DNA of 38,062 nt from Streptomyces oryzae (GTDB lineage Bacteria; Actinomycetota; Actinomycetes; Streptomycetales; Streptomycetaceae): assembly GCF_017676365.1 (NCBI RefSeq), contig NZ_JADKMA010000055.1:1-38062 (forward strand), given 5' to 3'. The notes under the pieces are model-generated. The model was not told the DNA's origin. It saw only the letters and a program-made list of their open reading frames with translations, and made no database searches. The translations under genes were made by a program, and so were the position numbers. Of this stretch, positions 24,329 to 32,943 are shown piece after piece; the first letter of the stretch is position 1, and the number at the start of each line of letters is the position of its first letter.

Positions 24329-24344
24329 TCCGATAACGGAACCG
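24329..24344. repeat. Inverted repeat in dasR-dasA intergenic region
   Basis: GTTCCG-ATAA-CGGAAC (24329-24344) has perfect 6-bp arms. It lies in the dasR leader side of the divergent region and does not match the dre consensus, so it may be a site for another regulator or an RNA hairpin in the dasR 5' leader. Confidence 0.5.
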
Positions 24345-24364
24345 ACAGCGAGCTTTATACACCG

Positions 24365-24393
24365 TTGACACCCTCAAAGGTCTAGGCCAAGCT
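24365..24393 (+). promoter_or_regulatory. dasA promoter
   Basis: A -35 TTGACA (24365-24370) is followed after 17 bp by CAAGCT (24388-24393) as the best -10. The first dre operator lies between and across these elements, which explains repression by DasR. Confidence 0.6.
24376..24391. promoter_or_regulatory. DasR operator (dre site 1)
   Basis: AAAGGTCTAGGCCAAG matches the dre palindrome core GGTCTAGACC with one change. It overlaps the dasA promoter. On the other strand it overlaps a TAGACC-like -35 of a possible dasR promoter (with TATAAA at 24361-24356 as -10), consistent with autoregulation. Confidence 0.85.
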
Positions 24394-24406
24394 GCGCATG
24401 GCTCTT

Positions 24407-24422
24407 ATTGGTCTAAACCAAC
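24407..24422. promoter_or_regulatory. DasR operator (dre site 2)
   Basis: ATTGGTCTAAACCAAC matches the dre consensus strongly and has a GGT/ACC dyad. It lies 31 bp (about three helical turns) from site 1, just downstream of the dasA start of transcription, a good position for cooperative repression. Confidence 0.85.
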
Positions 24423-24500
24423 TCCGGCCAACCCAGGGGGACTCCGGATCCACTCCGGGGTTTGCCGCGCGGAGCGTTCCGGTGTGCAGGGGAGAGTGCA

Positions 24501-25784
24501 GTGATACGCAAAAGAAGCCGACACAACGGGCTGCTGGCCGCCGCCGGTGTCGCCGTGCTGCTGGTGAACCTCGCGGCCTGCGGGTCCGACGACGACAAGA
24601 GCGGCCCCGACAGCTTCAAGGGTCAGACCCTGACCCTCTGGGCGATGGACGGGTCCACGCCCAAGCAGTGGACGAAGGACGTCAAGGCCGCCTTCGAGAA
24701 GAAAACCGGGGCCAAGCTCAAGCTCGAAGTCCAGCAGTGGAACGGCATCCAGCAGAAGATCACCACCGCACTCTCCGAGTCCGACCCGCCGGACGTGATC
24801 GAGGTCGGCAACACCCAGACCCCCGCCTACGCCCGCACCGGCGGACTGGCCGACCTCGGCGATCTGAAGAAGGGGCTGGGCAAGAACTGGACGCCCTCCC
24901 TCAACAAGTCCGCGGTCTATGACGGCAAGCAGTACGCCGCCCCGTGGTTCGCCGTCAACCGCACGGTGATCTACAACAAGAAGATCTGGGCCGAGGCGGG
25001 CATCAAGGGCACGCCCAGGACCCGCCAGGAGTTCTTCGACGATCTGGAGCAGATCGACAAGAAGACCGACGCCGAGCCGCTCTACATGCCGGGCCAGAAC
25101 TGGTACTTCCTGGACGGCCTGCTGATCGGCCGGCACGCCGACCTGGTGAAGAAGAAGGGCGGCAAGTGGGTCTCCAACCTCTCCGACCCCAAGGTCGGCA
25201 AGGCCATGGAGATCTACAAGAAGTACGCCTCCTACTCCAAGGCCCCCAAGGACAAGGACGAGGCCACCCCGCAGCAGGCCGAGGTCTTCGCCAAGGGCAG
25301 GACCGGCGCCTTCATCGGCCTGAGCTGGGAGGCGGCCACCGCGATCGAGGCCAACAAGAAGCTCGAGAAGGACATCGGCTACTTCACCATTCCGGGTGAG
25401 ACCGCAGGCAAGCCCGAGGGCGTCTTCCTGGGCGGCTCCAACCTGGCCGTCGCAGCGGGCAGCGAGAAGCAGGAACTCGCCAAGGAGTTCCTGAAGATCG
25501 CCCTCTCCGACAAGTACGAGGGGGCGCTCGCCAAAGAGAGCGGCGTCATCCCGAACAAGGCGCCCCTGCAGAGCAACCTGAAGGGCAACCCCGCAGCCGA
25601 GGCGGCCGCGCCGGCCGTCGAGGGCGGTGGGCTCACGCCGCTGATCCCCGAGTGGGGGGCCGTGGAGAACCCGCCCAACCCGATCAAGACGTATATGACG
25701 TCCGTGCTGAACGGAAAGTCGCACCGCGCTGCGGCCAAGGGCGTCGAGGGTGAGATGAACAAGCGGCTGTCCCAGAAGCAGTGA
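24501..25784 (+). CDS. dasA: Chitobiose-type ABC transporter substrate-binding lipoprotein DasA
   Basis: This 427-aa extracellular solute-binding protein (family 1) captures chitobiose/chitin oligosaccharides for import. It has a lipoprotein signal: basic start, hydrophobic stretch and lipobox LAAC with the lipidated Cys27, followed by Gly-Ser-Asp-rich spacer. The mature fold has the usual Trp-rich sugar-binding patches. GTG 24501 has GGGGAGAG upstream (24489-24496). It is the first gene of dasABC-dasD; a hairpin after it (25806-25824) may keep its mRNA more abundant than the permease mRNA. It is controlled by DasR through two dre sites. Confidence 0.95.
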   Translation: MIRKRSRHNGLLAAAGVAVLLVNLAACGSDDDKSGPDSFKGQTLTLWAMDGSTPKQWTKDVKAAFEKKTGAKLKLEVQQWNGIQQKITTALSESDPPDVIEVGNTQTPAYARTGGLADLGDLKKGLGKNWTPSLNKSAVYDGKQYAAPWFAVNRTVIYNKKIWAEAGIKGTPRTRQEFFDDLEQIDKKTDAEPLYMPGQNWYFLDGLLIGRHADLVKKKGGKWVSNLSDPKVGKAMEIYKKYASYSKAPKDKDEATPQQAEVFAKGRTGAFIGLSWEAATAIEANKKLEKDIGYFTIPGETAGKPEGVFLGGSNLAVAAGSEKQELAKEFLKIALSDKYEGALAKESGVIPNKAPLQSNLKGNPAAEAAAPAVEGGGLTPLIPEWGAVENPPNPIKTYMTSVLNGKSHRAAAKGVEGEMNKRLSQKQ

Positions 25785-25805
25785 CCCGTTCGCGAGGGCG
25801 GGGGT

Positions 25806-25824
25806 GGGGGCTGCTGCTGCCCCC
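25806..25824 (+). terminator. Intercistronic hairpin between dasA and dasB
   Basis: GGGGGC (25806-25811) pairs with GCCCCC (25819-25824) across a 7-nt loop, with no T tract. Such hairpins after binding-protein genes commonly cause partial termination or protect the upstream mRNA end, giving more binding protein than permease. Confidence 0.5.
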
Positions 25825-25845
25825 CGGCCGGGGTTGGAGCTCCGA

Positions 25846-26853
25846 ATGTCTGTGAGAACTCAGGAAGCGCCGCCGCGCGACAGGGTGCCCGTCGAGGCGG
25901 CCGCGGCTCCCGGGCCGCCGCCGCGCCGGGCGCCGGCCGGGAGGAAGGGCTCGCTCCCTTACCTCCTGCTGTTGCCCGCCCTCGCGCTGACCGCCGTCTT
26001 CCTCGGGTATCCGCTGGTCACCAACGGCATGTTGTCGTTCCAGAACCTCAACATGACGCAGCTGATCCAGCACCTCACCGAGTGGAACGGGGTCACCAAC
26101 TACACCGACACGCTGGGCAGCGAGACGTTCTGGCGGGTCACCCTGCGGTCGGTGGTCTTCACGGCGGTCAATGTCGTCGTGATCATCGTGGTCGGCACCC
26201 TGGTCGGGCTGCTGCTGGCCCGGCTGGGGCCCAGGATGCGGCTGCTGCTGTCGGTCGGGCTGGTGCTGGCATGGGCGATGCCGGTCATCGCGGCGACCAC
26301 CGTCTACCAGTGGCTGTTCGCCCAGCGGTTCGGCGTCGTCAACTGGGTGCTGGCCGAGCTCGGCTTCGGCTCGATGGCGGACTACAACTGGACGGGAAGC
26401 CAGCTGTCCACGTTCTTCGTCATCTCGCTGCTGCTCGTGTGGACCTCGGTGCCGTTCGTCGCGATCAACCTCTACGCCGCGACGACCACGATCGCCAAGG
26501 AGCTGTACGAGGCGGCGGCGCTGGACGGCGCGGGGGCGTGGCAGAGCTTCAAGAGCGTCACCTTCCCGTTCCTGAAGCCGTTCCTGATGGTCGCGACGTT
26601 CCTCGAGGTCATCTGGATCTTCAAGGCCTTCCCCCATGTCTTCGCCGTCAACGAGGGCGGCCCCGACCGGCTGACCGAGACGCTGCCCGTCTACGCGTTC
26701 GTGGAGGGCGTCGGCAACCAGCACTACGGCACCGGCGCGGCGATCTCCGTCCTCACCATCCTGATCCTGCTGGCCCTGATGTCGTACTACCTGCGGCTGG
26801 TGCTGCGGCAGGAGGACGCCGAAGAGAGCGAGAACGAGGGGAAGAAGGGCTGA
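25846..26853 (+). CDS. dasB: ABC transporter permease DasB
   Basis: This 335-aa binding-protein-dependent sugar permease of the MalF type has six predicted membrane segments after a Pro-rich cytoplasmic N-terminus of about 35 residues. The EAA loop that docks on the ATPase is YEAAALDGAGAWQSFKSVTF (about residue 220-240). ATG 25846 has GGAG 6 nt upstream. It forms the channel with DasC. No ATPase gene is present in the cluster; in S. coelicolor the shared MsiK ATPase energises DasABC. The stop codon overlaps the dasC start by one base (TGATG). Confidence 0.94.
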   Translation: MSVRTQEAPPRDRVPVEAAAAPGPPPRRAPAGRKGSLPYLLLLPALALTAVFLGYPLVTNGMLSFQNLNMTQLIQHLTEWNGVTNYTDTLGSETFWRVTLRSVVFTAVNVVVIIVVGTLVGLLLARLGPRMRLLLSVGLVLAWAMPVIAATTVYQWLFAQRFGVVNWVLAELGFGSMADYNWTGSQLSTFFVISLLLVWTSVPFVAINLYAATTTIAKELYEAAALDGAGAWQSFKSVTFPFLKPFLMVATFLEVIWIFKAFPHVFAVNEGGPDRLTETLPVYAFVEGVGNQHYGTGAAISVLTILILLALMSYYLRLVLRQEDAEESENEGKKG

Positions 26854-27683
26854 TGCGACGGTCACTGCCGGGCCGGATATGGCCGAACGTCACCGCACTG
26901 GTGCTGTTCGCTGCGTTCGCCTTTCCCGTCTACTGGATGTTCAACACGGCGTTCAAGCCGAGCGGCCAGATCATCAGCGAGAACCCGGTCTGGTTCCCCA
27001 CCTCGCCCACCCTGGAGCACTTCAGAACGGCGGTCGCCGCCGAGCACTTCTGGGCGCTGGTGCGCAACTCCGTCACCGTCACCGTGCTGGCCGTCGGACT
27101 CTCGCTCCTGGTCGCGCTGTTCGCCTCGTTCGCGCTGGCCCGGATGCGGTTCAAGGGGCGCAAGGCGATCGTGCTGACCTTCATGGTGGCCCAGATGGCG
27201 CCCTGGGAAGTGATGGTCATCGCGATCTACATGATCGTGCGGGACGCGGACATGCTGAACAGCCTGGTGCCGCTGACGCTCTTCTACACCGTTATGGTGC
27301 TGCCGCTGACCATCATCACGCTGCGCGGATACGTCGCCGCCGTGCCCAAGGACCTGGAGGAGTCGGCCATGGTGGACGGCTGTACCCGGCTCCAGGCGTT
27401 CCGCCGGGTCATCTTCCCGCTGCTGGCCCCCGGTCTGATGGCGACCTCGCTGTTCGGATTCATCACGGCGTGGAACGAATTCCCCATGGTCCTCATCCTC
27501 AACAAGGACGCCGAGGCGCAGACGCTGCCGCTGTGGCTCTCGAAGTTCCAGACCGCCTTCGGCGACGACTGGGGTGCCACGATGGCGGCAGCCTCCCTCT
27601 TCGCCGTCCCGATCCTGCTGCTCTTCCTCTACCTCCAGCGCAAGGCAGTGGCCGGCCTCACCTCCGGCGCGGTGAAGGGGTAG
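26853..27683 (+). CDS. dasC: ABC transporter permease DasC
   Basis: This 276-aa MalG-type permease partner of DasB has six membrane segments. The EAA motif is EESAMVDGCTRLQAFRRVIF (about residue 170-190), and the C-terminal LTSGAVKG end is typical of the family. It starts in the TGATG overlap with dasB, so the two are translated together. The product completes the membrane channel for chitobiose-type sugars. dasD starts three bases after its stop codon, confirming one operon. Confidence 0.94.
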   Translation: MRRSLPGRIWPNVTALVLFAAFAFPVYWMFNTAFKPSGQIISENPVWFPTSPTLEHFRTAVAAEHFWALVRNSVTVTVLAVGLSLLVALFASFALARMRFKGRKAIVLTFMVAQMAPWEVMVIAIYMIVRDADMLNSLVPLTLFYTVMVLPLTIITLRGYVAAVPKDLEESAMVDGCTRLQAFRRVIFPLLAPGLMATSLFGFITAWNEFPMVLILNKDAEAQTLPLWLSKFQTAFGDDWGATMAAASLFAVPILLLFLYLQRKAVAGLTSGAVKG

Positions 27684-27686
27684 CCC

Positions 27687-29258
27687 ATGGCCGACGGAAG
27701 TGAAGGGACACCGCGCCGCATGACCACTTCAGTACGAGCGTCCGACACCCTCACCCGCGACGCCCTCGCCGTCCTCCAGCCCGGCTTCACCGGGACCTCG
27801 GCACCCAGCTGGCTGCTGCGGCAGCTGGACGAAGGGCTCACCTCGGTCGGCCTGTTCGGGCGCAACATCGACTCGCCGGAACAGCTCGCCCTGCTCACCG
27901 AACAGCTGCGTGACGTACGCCCTGAACTGCTGGTCGCCATCGACGAGGAGGGCGGTGACGTCACCCGGCTGGAGGCCAGGACCGGCTCCTCCTACCCCGG
28001 CAACCTCGCCCTCGGCAGGATCGACGACCCCGACCTCACCCGGGCCGTGGCACACGAGCTCGGCAGCAGGCTCGCCGCGGCGGGCGTCAATCTCAACTGG
28101 GCGCCCTCGGCCGACGTCAACTCCAACCCGGACAACCCCGTCATCGGCGTACGGTCCTTCGGCGGCGATCCGAAGCTGGTCGCCCGGCACACCGTCGCCT
28201 ACGTCGAGGGGCTGCAGGCAGCCGGGGTCGCCGCCTGCGTCAAGCACTTCCCGGGGCACGGCGACACCGCCGTCGACTCGCACCACGCCATGCCCCGCAT
28301 CGACGCCGACCTGGACACCCTCAGGGCCCGCGAACTGGTGCCCTTCGCCGCGGCCGTCGACGCGGGCAGCAAGTGCGTGATGAGCGCCCACATCCTGCTG
28401 CCGGCCCTCGATGCGGCGCACCCTGGAACCCTCAGCCCCGCGGCGCTGACCGGTCTGCTGCGGGCCCCGCGCAGCGAGGGCGGCCTGGGCCACCAGGGGC
28501 TGATCGTCACCGACGGCATGGAGATGCGGGCCGTCTCCGCCACCTACGGCCTCGAACGCGGCAGCGTGCTGGCGCTCGCCGCCGGTGCCGACGCGATCTG
28601 TGTGGGCGGCGGGCTGTCCGGCGAGGACACCGTGCTGCGGCTCCGCGATGCGCTGGTGCGGGCCGTACACGAGGGCGAGCTGCCCGAGGAACGGCTCGCG
28701 GACGCCGCCGCACGGGTACGCGGCCTCGCCGCGTGGGCGCGGGGGGTGCGGCGGTCGGACACGGGGGGTCTGGCCGACCCCGCCCTCCGTGCCGGCCCGG
28801 CGGCGGCCGGCGGCATCGGGCTGGAGGCGGCACGGCGCGCGCTGCTCGTCACCGGCCTGGAGAACTACCGCCGCCCCGCAGGGCCGATGTTCGTCGCCGC
28901 GCTCACCACCGTCGCCAACATCGCGGTCGGCGACGAGACGCCCTGGGGCCCGGCGGCCGAACTGGAGCGCATGATTCCGGGCACCAGGACCGGCACGTAC
29001 CAGAGCGCGGACGGCGACGTGGGCGCCGCGGTGCTCCGCGACGCGGGGGAGCGGCCCGTCGTCGTGGTCGTCCGCGATCTGCACCGGCACCCGTGGATGG
29101 CCGACGCGGTGGCGCGGCTGGTCGCCGAGCGCGCCGACACGGTGGTCGTGGAGATGGGCCTCCCGCAGTCCCCGCCGCAGGGCGGCCTGCACATCGCCAC
29201 CCACGGCGCAGCGCGGGTCTGCGGGCGGGCGGCTGCCGAGGTCATCGCGCGCGGGTGA
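27687..29258 (+). CDS. dasD: Glycoside hydrolase family 3 beta-N-acetylglucosaminidase DasD
   Basis: This 523-aa enzyme releases terminal N-acetylglucosamine from imported chitobiose-like sugars. The GH3 NagZ-type signature is clear: KHFPGHGDTAVDSHH (about 188-202), carrying the catalytic Asp/His dyad, and the nucleophile Asp in LIVTDGMEM (about 277). There is no signal peptide, so it works in the cytoplasm on transported sugar. A C-terminal extension of about 150 residues follows the catalytic domain, probably the second (alpha/beta sandwich) GH3 domain. The start at ATG 27687 is 3 bp after dasC; ATG 27720 is possible. It is the last gene of the das operon; the next gene has its own ribosome binding site after a 106-bp gap. 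Confidence 0.92.
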   Translation: MADGSEGTPRRMTTSVRASDTLTRDALAVLQPGFTGTSAPSWLLRQLDEGLTSVGLFGRNIDSPEQLALLTEQLRDVRPELLVAIDEEGGDVTRLEARTGSSYPGNLALGRIDDPDLTRAVAHELGSRLAAAGVNLNWAPSADVNSNPDNPVIGVRSFGGDPKLVARHTVAYVEGLQAAGVAACVKHFPGHGDTAVDSHHAMPRIDADLDTLRARELVPFAAAVDAGSKCVMSAHILLPALDAAHPGTLSPAALTGLLRAPRSEGGLGHQGLIVTDGMEMRAVSATYGLERGSVLALAAGADAICVGGGLSGEDTVLRLRDALVRAVHEGELPEERLADAAARVRGLAAWARGVRRSDTGGLADPALRAGPAAAGGIGLEAARRALLVTGLENYRRPAGPMFVAALTTVANIAVGDETPWGPAAELERMIPGTRTGTYQSADGDVGAAVLRDAGERPVVVVVRDLHRHPWMADAVARLVAERADTVVVEMGLPQSPPQGGLHIATHGAARVCGRAAAEVIARG

Positions 29259-29315
29259 GACGGGCGGCGCCTGCACCCGTGTGCCCAGGCAAATCGTGCC
29301 GTATCAGCCACGCCG

Positions 29316-29321
29316 TAGGAT
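29316..29321 (+). promoter_or_regulatory. Possible promoter (-10) of the SIS gene
   Basis: TAGGAT at 29316-29321 is a fair -10 match 44 nt before the SIS start codon; the -35 is weak. No dre-like site was seen in this 106-bp gap, so the SIS gene may be transcribed both from the das promoter and its own. Confidence 0.35.
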
Positions 29322-29364
29322 CGAACCGCGACTCGCTTATGAACGTCACCCCTGGAGGAACCGC

Positions 29365-30432
29365 ATGTCCTCGAACGCCCCGTCCGAGCCGGGCACCATC
29401 ATGTCCGGTGAGATGGCCGAGCAGCCCGCCGTGCTGCGCCGCATCCTGGACGAGGGCGTCCCGGCGATCCGCGAGGTGGCCGCGCGGATCGCCGCGCGGA
29501 ACCCGCGCTTCGTACTGCTGACGGCGCGCGGCACCTCCGACAACGCCGCGCTGTACGCGAAGTATCTGCTGGAGATCCAGCTGGGCAAACCGTGCGGGCT
29601 GACGTCCATGTCGACGACGACCGCCTACGGCGCGCAGCCCGACCTGACCGACTGCTTGGTCATCACCATCAGCCAGTCCGGCGGCAGTCCCGATCTGGTG
29701 GCCTCCACGAAGGCGGCCCGCGAGGCGGGCGCGATCACCCTCGCGGTCACCAACAACGCGGACTCACCGCTCGCGCAGGTCAGCGAGTTCCACATCGACG
29801 TACTCGCGGGCCCGGAAAAGGCGCTGCCCGCCACCAAGACCTACACCGCGGAACTGCTGGCGCTCTACCTGTTCGTGGACGGCCTGCGCGGCGGCGCCGG
29901 GAACGGCACCCAGGCCGCCAAGGCGCTGCCCGAGCTGGCCGAGGCCGTGCTGGCCCGCAGGAGCGAGGTCAAGGCCCTGGCGGCGCGCTACAGGTTCGCC
30001 GAGCGCATGGTGCTCACCTCGCGCGGTTACGGCTATCCCACGGCGAAGGAAGCCGCGCTGAAGCTGATGGAGACCAGCTACATCCCCGCGCTCTCCTACT
30101 CCGGCGCCGACCTGCTGCACGGGCCGCTGGCGATGGTGGACAACATCTCGCCGGTGATCGCCGTCGTCGCGGACGGCAAGGGCGGCGAGGCGCTGCAGCC
30201 GGTGCTGGAGCGGCTCCGCGACCGGGGCGCCGACCTGGTGGTCATCGGCCGCCAGGAGGAGGTCGACCGGGCCTCGGCCGGATTCGCGCTGCCCACCGAC
30301 GGACTGCTGGAGGAGCTGCAGCCCATCGTGCAGATCCTCCCGCTCCAGATGCTCGCCTACGAGGTCACCATGGCACGCGGCCAGGATCCGGACGCGCCGC
30401 GTTCGCTGGCCAAGGTCACCGAGACCCGCTGA
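29365..30432 (+). CDS. Double SIS-domain sugar-phosphate isomerase/deaminase
   Basis: This 355-aa protein consists of two SIS domains (about 35-175 and 200-330) like the isomerase half of GlmS. Key sites: ARGTSDNAALYAKY (first phosphate loop) and ITISQSGGSPDLVAS (Ser-rich phosphosugar loop). The SIS family includes AgaS and NagB-II, which deaminate glucosamine-6- or galactosamine-6-phosphate. Its place after dasD, where S. coelicolor (from memory) has the classical nagB, makes an amino-sugar-6-phosphate deaminase likely. ATG 29365 has GGAGG 6 nt upstream. The class II aldolase follows 10 bp later, so the two are co-expressed. The exact substrate is inferred. Confidence 0.85.
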   Translation: MSSNAPSEPGTIMSGEMAEQPAVLRRILDEGVPAIREVAARIAARNPRFVLLTARGTSDNAALYAKYLLEIQLGKPCGLTSMSTTTAYGAQPDLTDCLVITISQSGGSPDLVASTKAAREAGAITLAVTNNADSPLAQVSEFHIDVLAGPEKALPATKTYTAELLALYLFVDGLRGGAGNGTQAAKALPELAEAVLARRSEVKALAARYRFAERMVLTSRGYGYPTAKEAALKLMETSYIPALSYSGADLLHGPLAMVDNISPVIAVVADGKGGEALQPVLERLRDRGADLVVIGRQEEVDRASAGFALPTDGLLEELQPIVQILPLQMLAYEVTMARGQDPDAPRSLAKVTETR

Positions 30433-30442
30433 GGAGGGCCGG

Positions 30443-31093
30443 ATGCAGCAAGTGGGCATGGGGCAGGCGACCACTGTCGAGGGCCTGGTGGAGCAGCTCA
30501 TCGACGTCGGGGCGACCGCTGTACGCAGGGGCTTCGTACTGGCCAGCGGCGGAAATCTGTCGGCCAGGCTGCCCGGCTCGGAGCAGTTCGTCGTCACCGG
30601 CAAGGGGACCTGGCTGGACCGGCTGACGCCGAAGGACTTCACCGTCATGAACCTGGCGGGCGAGATCGTCGGCGGCAACCCGGCGCCCTCCAGCGAATGG
30701 AAGCTGCACCAGCGCACCTACCAGGTGCGCGCCGACGCCAACGCGATCGTGCACATGCACCCGCAGCACGCCGTGCTGGTCGACGCACTGGGCCACGAGA
30801 TCCGGCTGCTGACGCTCGACCACACGGTGTACGTACGGTCCATCGGCCGTACTGACTTCTACCCGAACGGGTCGGACGAGCTGGCCGACACCGCCGCCGA
30901 GCAGGCCAAGGAGCACAACTGCGTGCTGCTGGCGCACCACGGCTGCTCGGCGCTGGGGGAGGACGTGGGGATGGCGTTCCGGCGCGCGATGAACCTGGAG
31001 GAGGCCGCCACGGCCACCTACCGCGCCCTGCTGCTGGGCGACCGCACGACGCGCTTCCCGGTGACCGCGGACGAGGCGATCCAGCACGCCTGA
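30443..31093 (+). CDS. Class II aldolase/adducin-family protein (fuculose-1-P aldolase type)
   Basis: This 216-aa zinc-dependent aldolase of the FucA/AraD family has the metal ligands H104 and H106 (HMHPQHA) and H166 (AHHGCSALG). Glu85 (SSEWKLH) is the expected acid/base, and the phosphate loop is SGGNLSAR (35-42). Such enzymes cleave sugar-1-phosphates such as fuculose-1-phosphate to DHAP and an aldehyde. The partner SIS gene lies 10 bp upstream, and GAGGAGG overlaps the end of that gene as ribosome binding site. A role with amino sugars is not obvious from known pathways, so the physiological substrate is open. Confidence 0.88.
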   Translation: MQQVGMGQATTVEGLVEQLIDVGATAVRRGFVLASGGNLSARLPGSEQFVVTGKGTWLDRLTPKDFTVMNLAGEIVGGNPAPSSEWKLHQRTYQVRADANAIVHMHPQHAVLVDALGHEIRLLTLDHTVYVRSIGRTDFYPNGSDELADTAAEQAKEHNCVLLAHHGCSALGEDVGMAFRRAMNLEEAATATYRALLLGDRTTRFPVTADEAIQHA

Positions 31094-31100
31094 GCCTCCC

Positions 31101-31116
31101 GGGCCTGCGCAGGCCC
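31101..31116. terminator. Palindrome after class II aldolase
   Basis: GGGCCTGCGCAGGCCC (31101-31116) is a perfect 16-bp palindrome 8 nt after the aldolase stop codon, a likely terminator of the upstream operon. It has no T tract. Confidence 0.55.
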
Positions 31117-31266
31117 CGGCCTCCTGAGTCCGCGCTAAGTCCGCGAAGGCCCCGGCAAGCACTTCGGGCCGCGGCGCCGGCGCGGGACCCTCAACCCGCC
31201 CGGCACCGCAGCCCGGAGCCACAAGACCCGGACGCTGTCAGGGCAGAGAGCGCCGCGGGCCTCGAT

Positions 31267-31291
31267 CTGCCCTCCTGTGCGGGGAGGGCAG
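31267..31291 (+). terminator. Hairpin with T-rich tail in the 31094-31458 gap
   Basis: CTGCCCTCC (31267-31275) and GGAGGGCAG (31283-31291) form a perfect 9-bp stem with a 7-nt loop, followed by AAGTTCTTT. This 365-bp gap between the aldolase and the kinase gene otherwise shows only the kinase promoter and no open frame I would support. Confidence 0.6.
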
Positions 31292-31445
31292 AAGTTCTTT
31301 CGGGAGGATTCTGGACTAGACCACGGCCGTCTGTCTACGGATCGCGCGGTTCTGTTCGTTCGATTCTCAACCGTACCCCGGCCAGGCGTCCGCCCACCCC
31401 CGAGCTCCGGCCCCTTCCGGCGTCCGCCGGCCCCCCGGCCTGTCG

Positions 31446-31451
31446 TACCCT
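31446..31451 (+). promoter_or_regulatory. -10 hexamer of the PdtaS-type kinase, leaderless
   Basis: TACCCT ends 7 nt before the GTG start at 31459, with no ribosome binding site; the transcript probably begins at the start codon. Confidence 0.55.
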
Positions 31452-31458
31452 CGGCCCC

Positions 31459-32943
31459 GTGCCCTCCATGAACGACCTCGTACGCCAGCACACCGCCCTC
31501 TCCGACGTGGAGCTGGAGTGGCTGCACCTGCTGGTGTCCGAGTGGCAGCTGCTCGCCGACCTCTCCTTCGCCGACCTCGTGCTGTGGGTTCCCACGCTGG
31601 ACGGCACCCGCTATGTCTCGGTTGCCCAGATGCGGCCGAACACCGGCCCGACCTCCCACCAGGACGACATGGTCGGCCACCTGGTGCCCCGGGGCCGCCG
31701 GCCGCTGCTGGACGCGGCGCTGGACGAGGGCCGGATCGTGAGGGAGGGCGACCCGGAGTGGCGCGAGGAGGTCCCGGTACGGGTCGAGTCCATCCCCGTA
31801 CGGCGCGAGGGCCGGGTGCTGGGCGTCATCGCGCGCAACACCAACCTGCTGACCGTCCGCACCCCCAGCAGGCTGGAGCTCACCTACCTCCAGAGCGCCT
31901 CCGACCTGGCCCAGATGATCGCGGCCGGCAGCTTCCCCTTCCCGGGGCACGAGGTGGACATGGACCACGTGCCACGCGTCGGCGACGGCCTGATCCGGCT
32001 GGACGCCGAGGGGCATGTGCAGTACGCCAGCCCGAACGCGCTCTCCGCCTACCACCGGCTGGGCCTGGCCACCGACCTGGTCGGCCTGCACCTGGGCGAG
32101 GCCACCGCCGAACTGGCCCCGGCCAAGGGCCCGGTGGACGAGGCGATGGTCAAGCTGGCCAGCGGCTGGGCCCCGCGCGGCGCAGAGGTGGAGGCGAACG
32201 ACTGCATCGTGCAGCTGCGCGCCATCCCGCTCAAACCCAAGGGCACCCGTATCGGTTCGCTCATCCTGCTGCGCGACATCACAGAAGTGCGCCGCCGCGA
32301 GCGCGAGTTGATCACCAAGGACGCCACCATCCGGGAGATCCACCACCGGGTGAAGAACAACCTCCAGACGGTGGCCGCACTGCTGCGCCTCCAGGCCCGC
32401 AGGATGGACTCCGACCGCGGCAAGGAAGCGCTCAACGAGGCGGTGCGCCGGGTCGGTTCCATCGCCATCGTGCACGAGACGCTGTCCCAGAACCTGGACG
32501 AGCGCGTGGACTTCGACGAGATCGCCGACCGGGTCCTCGCGATGGTGGCCGAGATCTCCCCAGGCCGGATCACCGGACGCCGTACGGGACGCTTCGGCAT
32601 CCTCGGCGCCGAGGTCGCCACCCCGCTGTCCATGGTGCTCACCGAAGTGCTCCAGAACGCCATCGAGCACGGCTTCGCCCCCGAGCAGCAGGGCTCCATC
32701 GAGGTGCACGCCGTGCGCGGGGCGGCCGCCGGGCACGACGAGGCACGGCTGCTGGTCACGGTCCAGGACAACGGCCGCGGGCTGCCCGAGGGCTTCGACG
32801 CCAAGAACGGCGGCAATCTGGGGCTCCAGATCGTCCGCACGCTGGTGGAGGGCGAGTTGGCCGGCACCTTCGACATGCTCCCCGGGCCCACAGGCGGCAC
32901 CCGGGTCCTGTTCGACCTTCCGGTGGCCGCGGAGAAACGCTGA
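31459..32943 (+). CDS. pdtaS: Sensor histidine kinase, PdtaS type
   Basis: This 494-aa soluble histidine kinase has an N-terminal GAF-like domain (about 5-150), a PAS domain (about 165-275), a HisKA_2-type dimerisation helix with phospho-acceptor H295 (IREIHHRVKNNLQTVAALLRL) and a HATPase_c domain (N box VLQNAIEHGF, G1 DNGRGLP). There is no membrane segment, so it senses a cytosolic signal. It resembles mycobacterial PdtaS, which pairs with the ANTAR regulator PdtaR; no response regulator is encoded nearby. The wblE neighbour is also next to pdtaS in Mycobacterium (whiB1). GTG 31459 is preferred because of the -10 hexamer 7 nt upstream; ATG 31468 is an alternative. Confidence 0.9.
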   Translation: MPSMNDLVRQHTALSDVELEWLHLLVSEWQLLADLSFADLVLWVPTLDGTRYVSVAQMRPNTGPTSHQDDMVGHLVPRGRRPLLDAALDEGRIVREGDPEWREEVPVRVESIPVRREGRVLGVIARNTNLLTVRTPSRLELTYLQSASDLAQMIAAGSFPFPGHEVDMDHVPRVGDGLIRLDAEGHVQYASPNALSAYHRLGLATDLVGLHLGEATAELAPAKGPVDEAMVKLASGWAPRGAEVEANDCIVQLRAIPLKPKGTRIGSLILLRDITEVRRRERELITKDATIREIHHRVKNNLQTVAALLRLQARRMDSDRGKEALNEAVRRVGSIAIVHETLSQNLDERVDFDEIADRVLAMVAEISPGRITGRRTGRFGILGAEVATPLSMVLTEVLQNAIEHGFAPEQQGSIEVHAVRGAAAGHDEARLLVTVQDNGRGLPEGFDAKNGGNLGLQIVRTLVEGELAGTFDMLPGPTGGTRVLFDLPVAAEKR

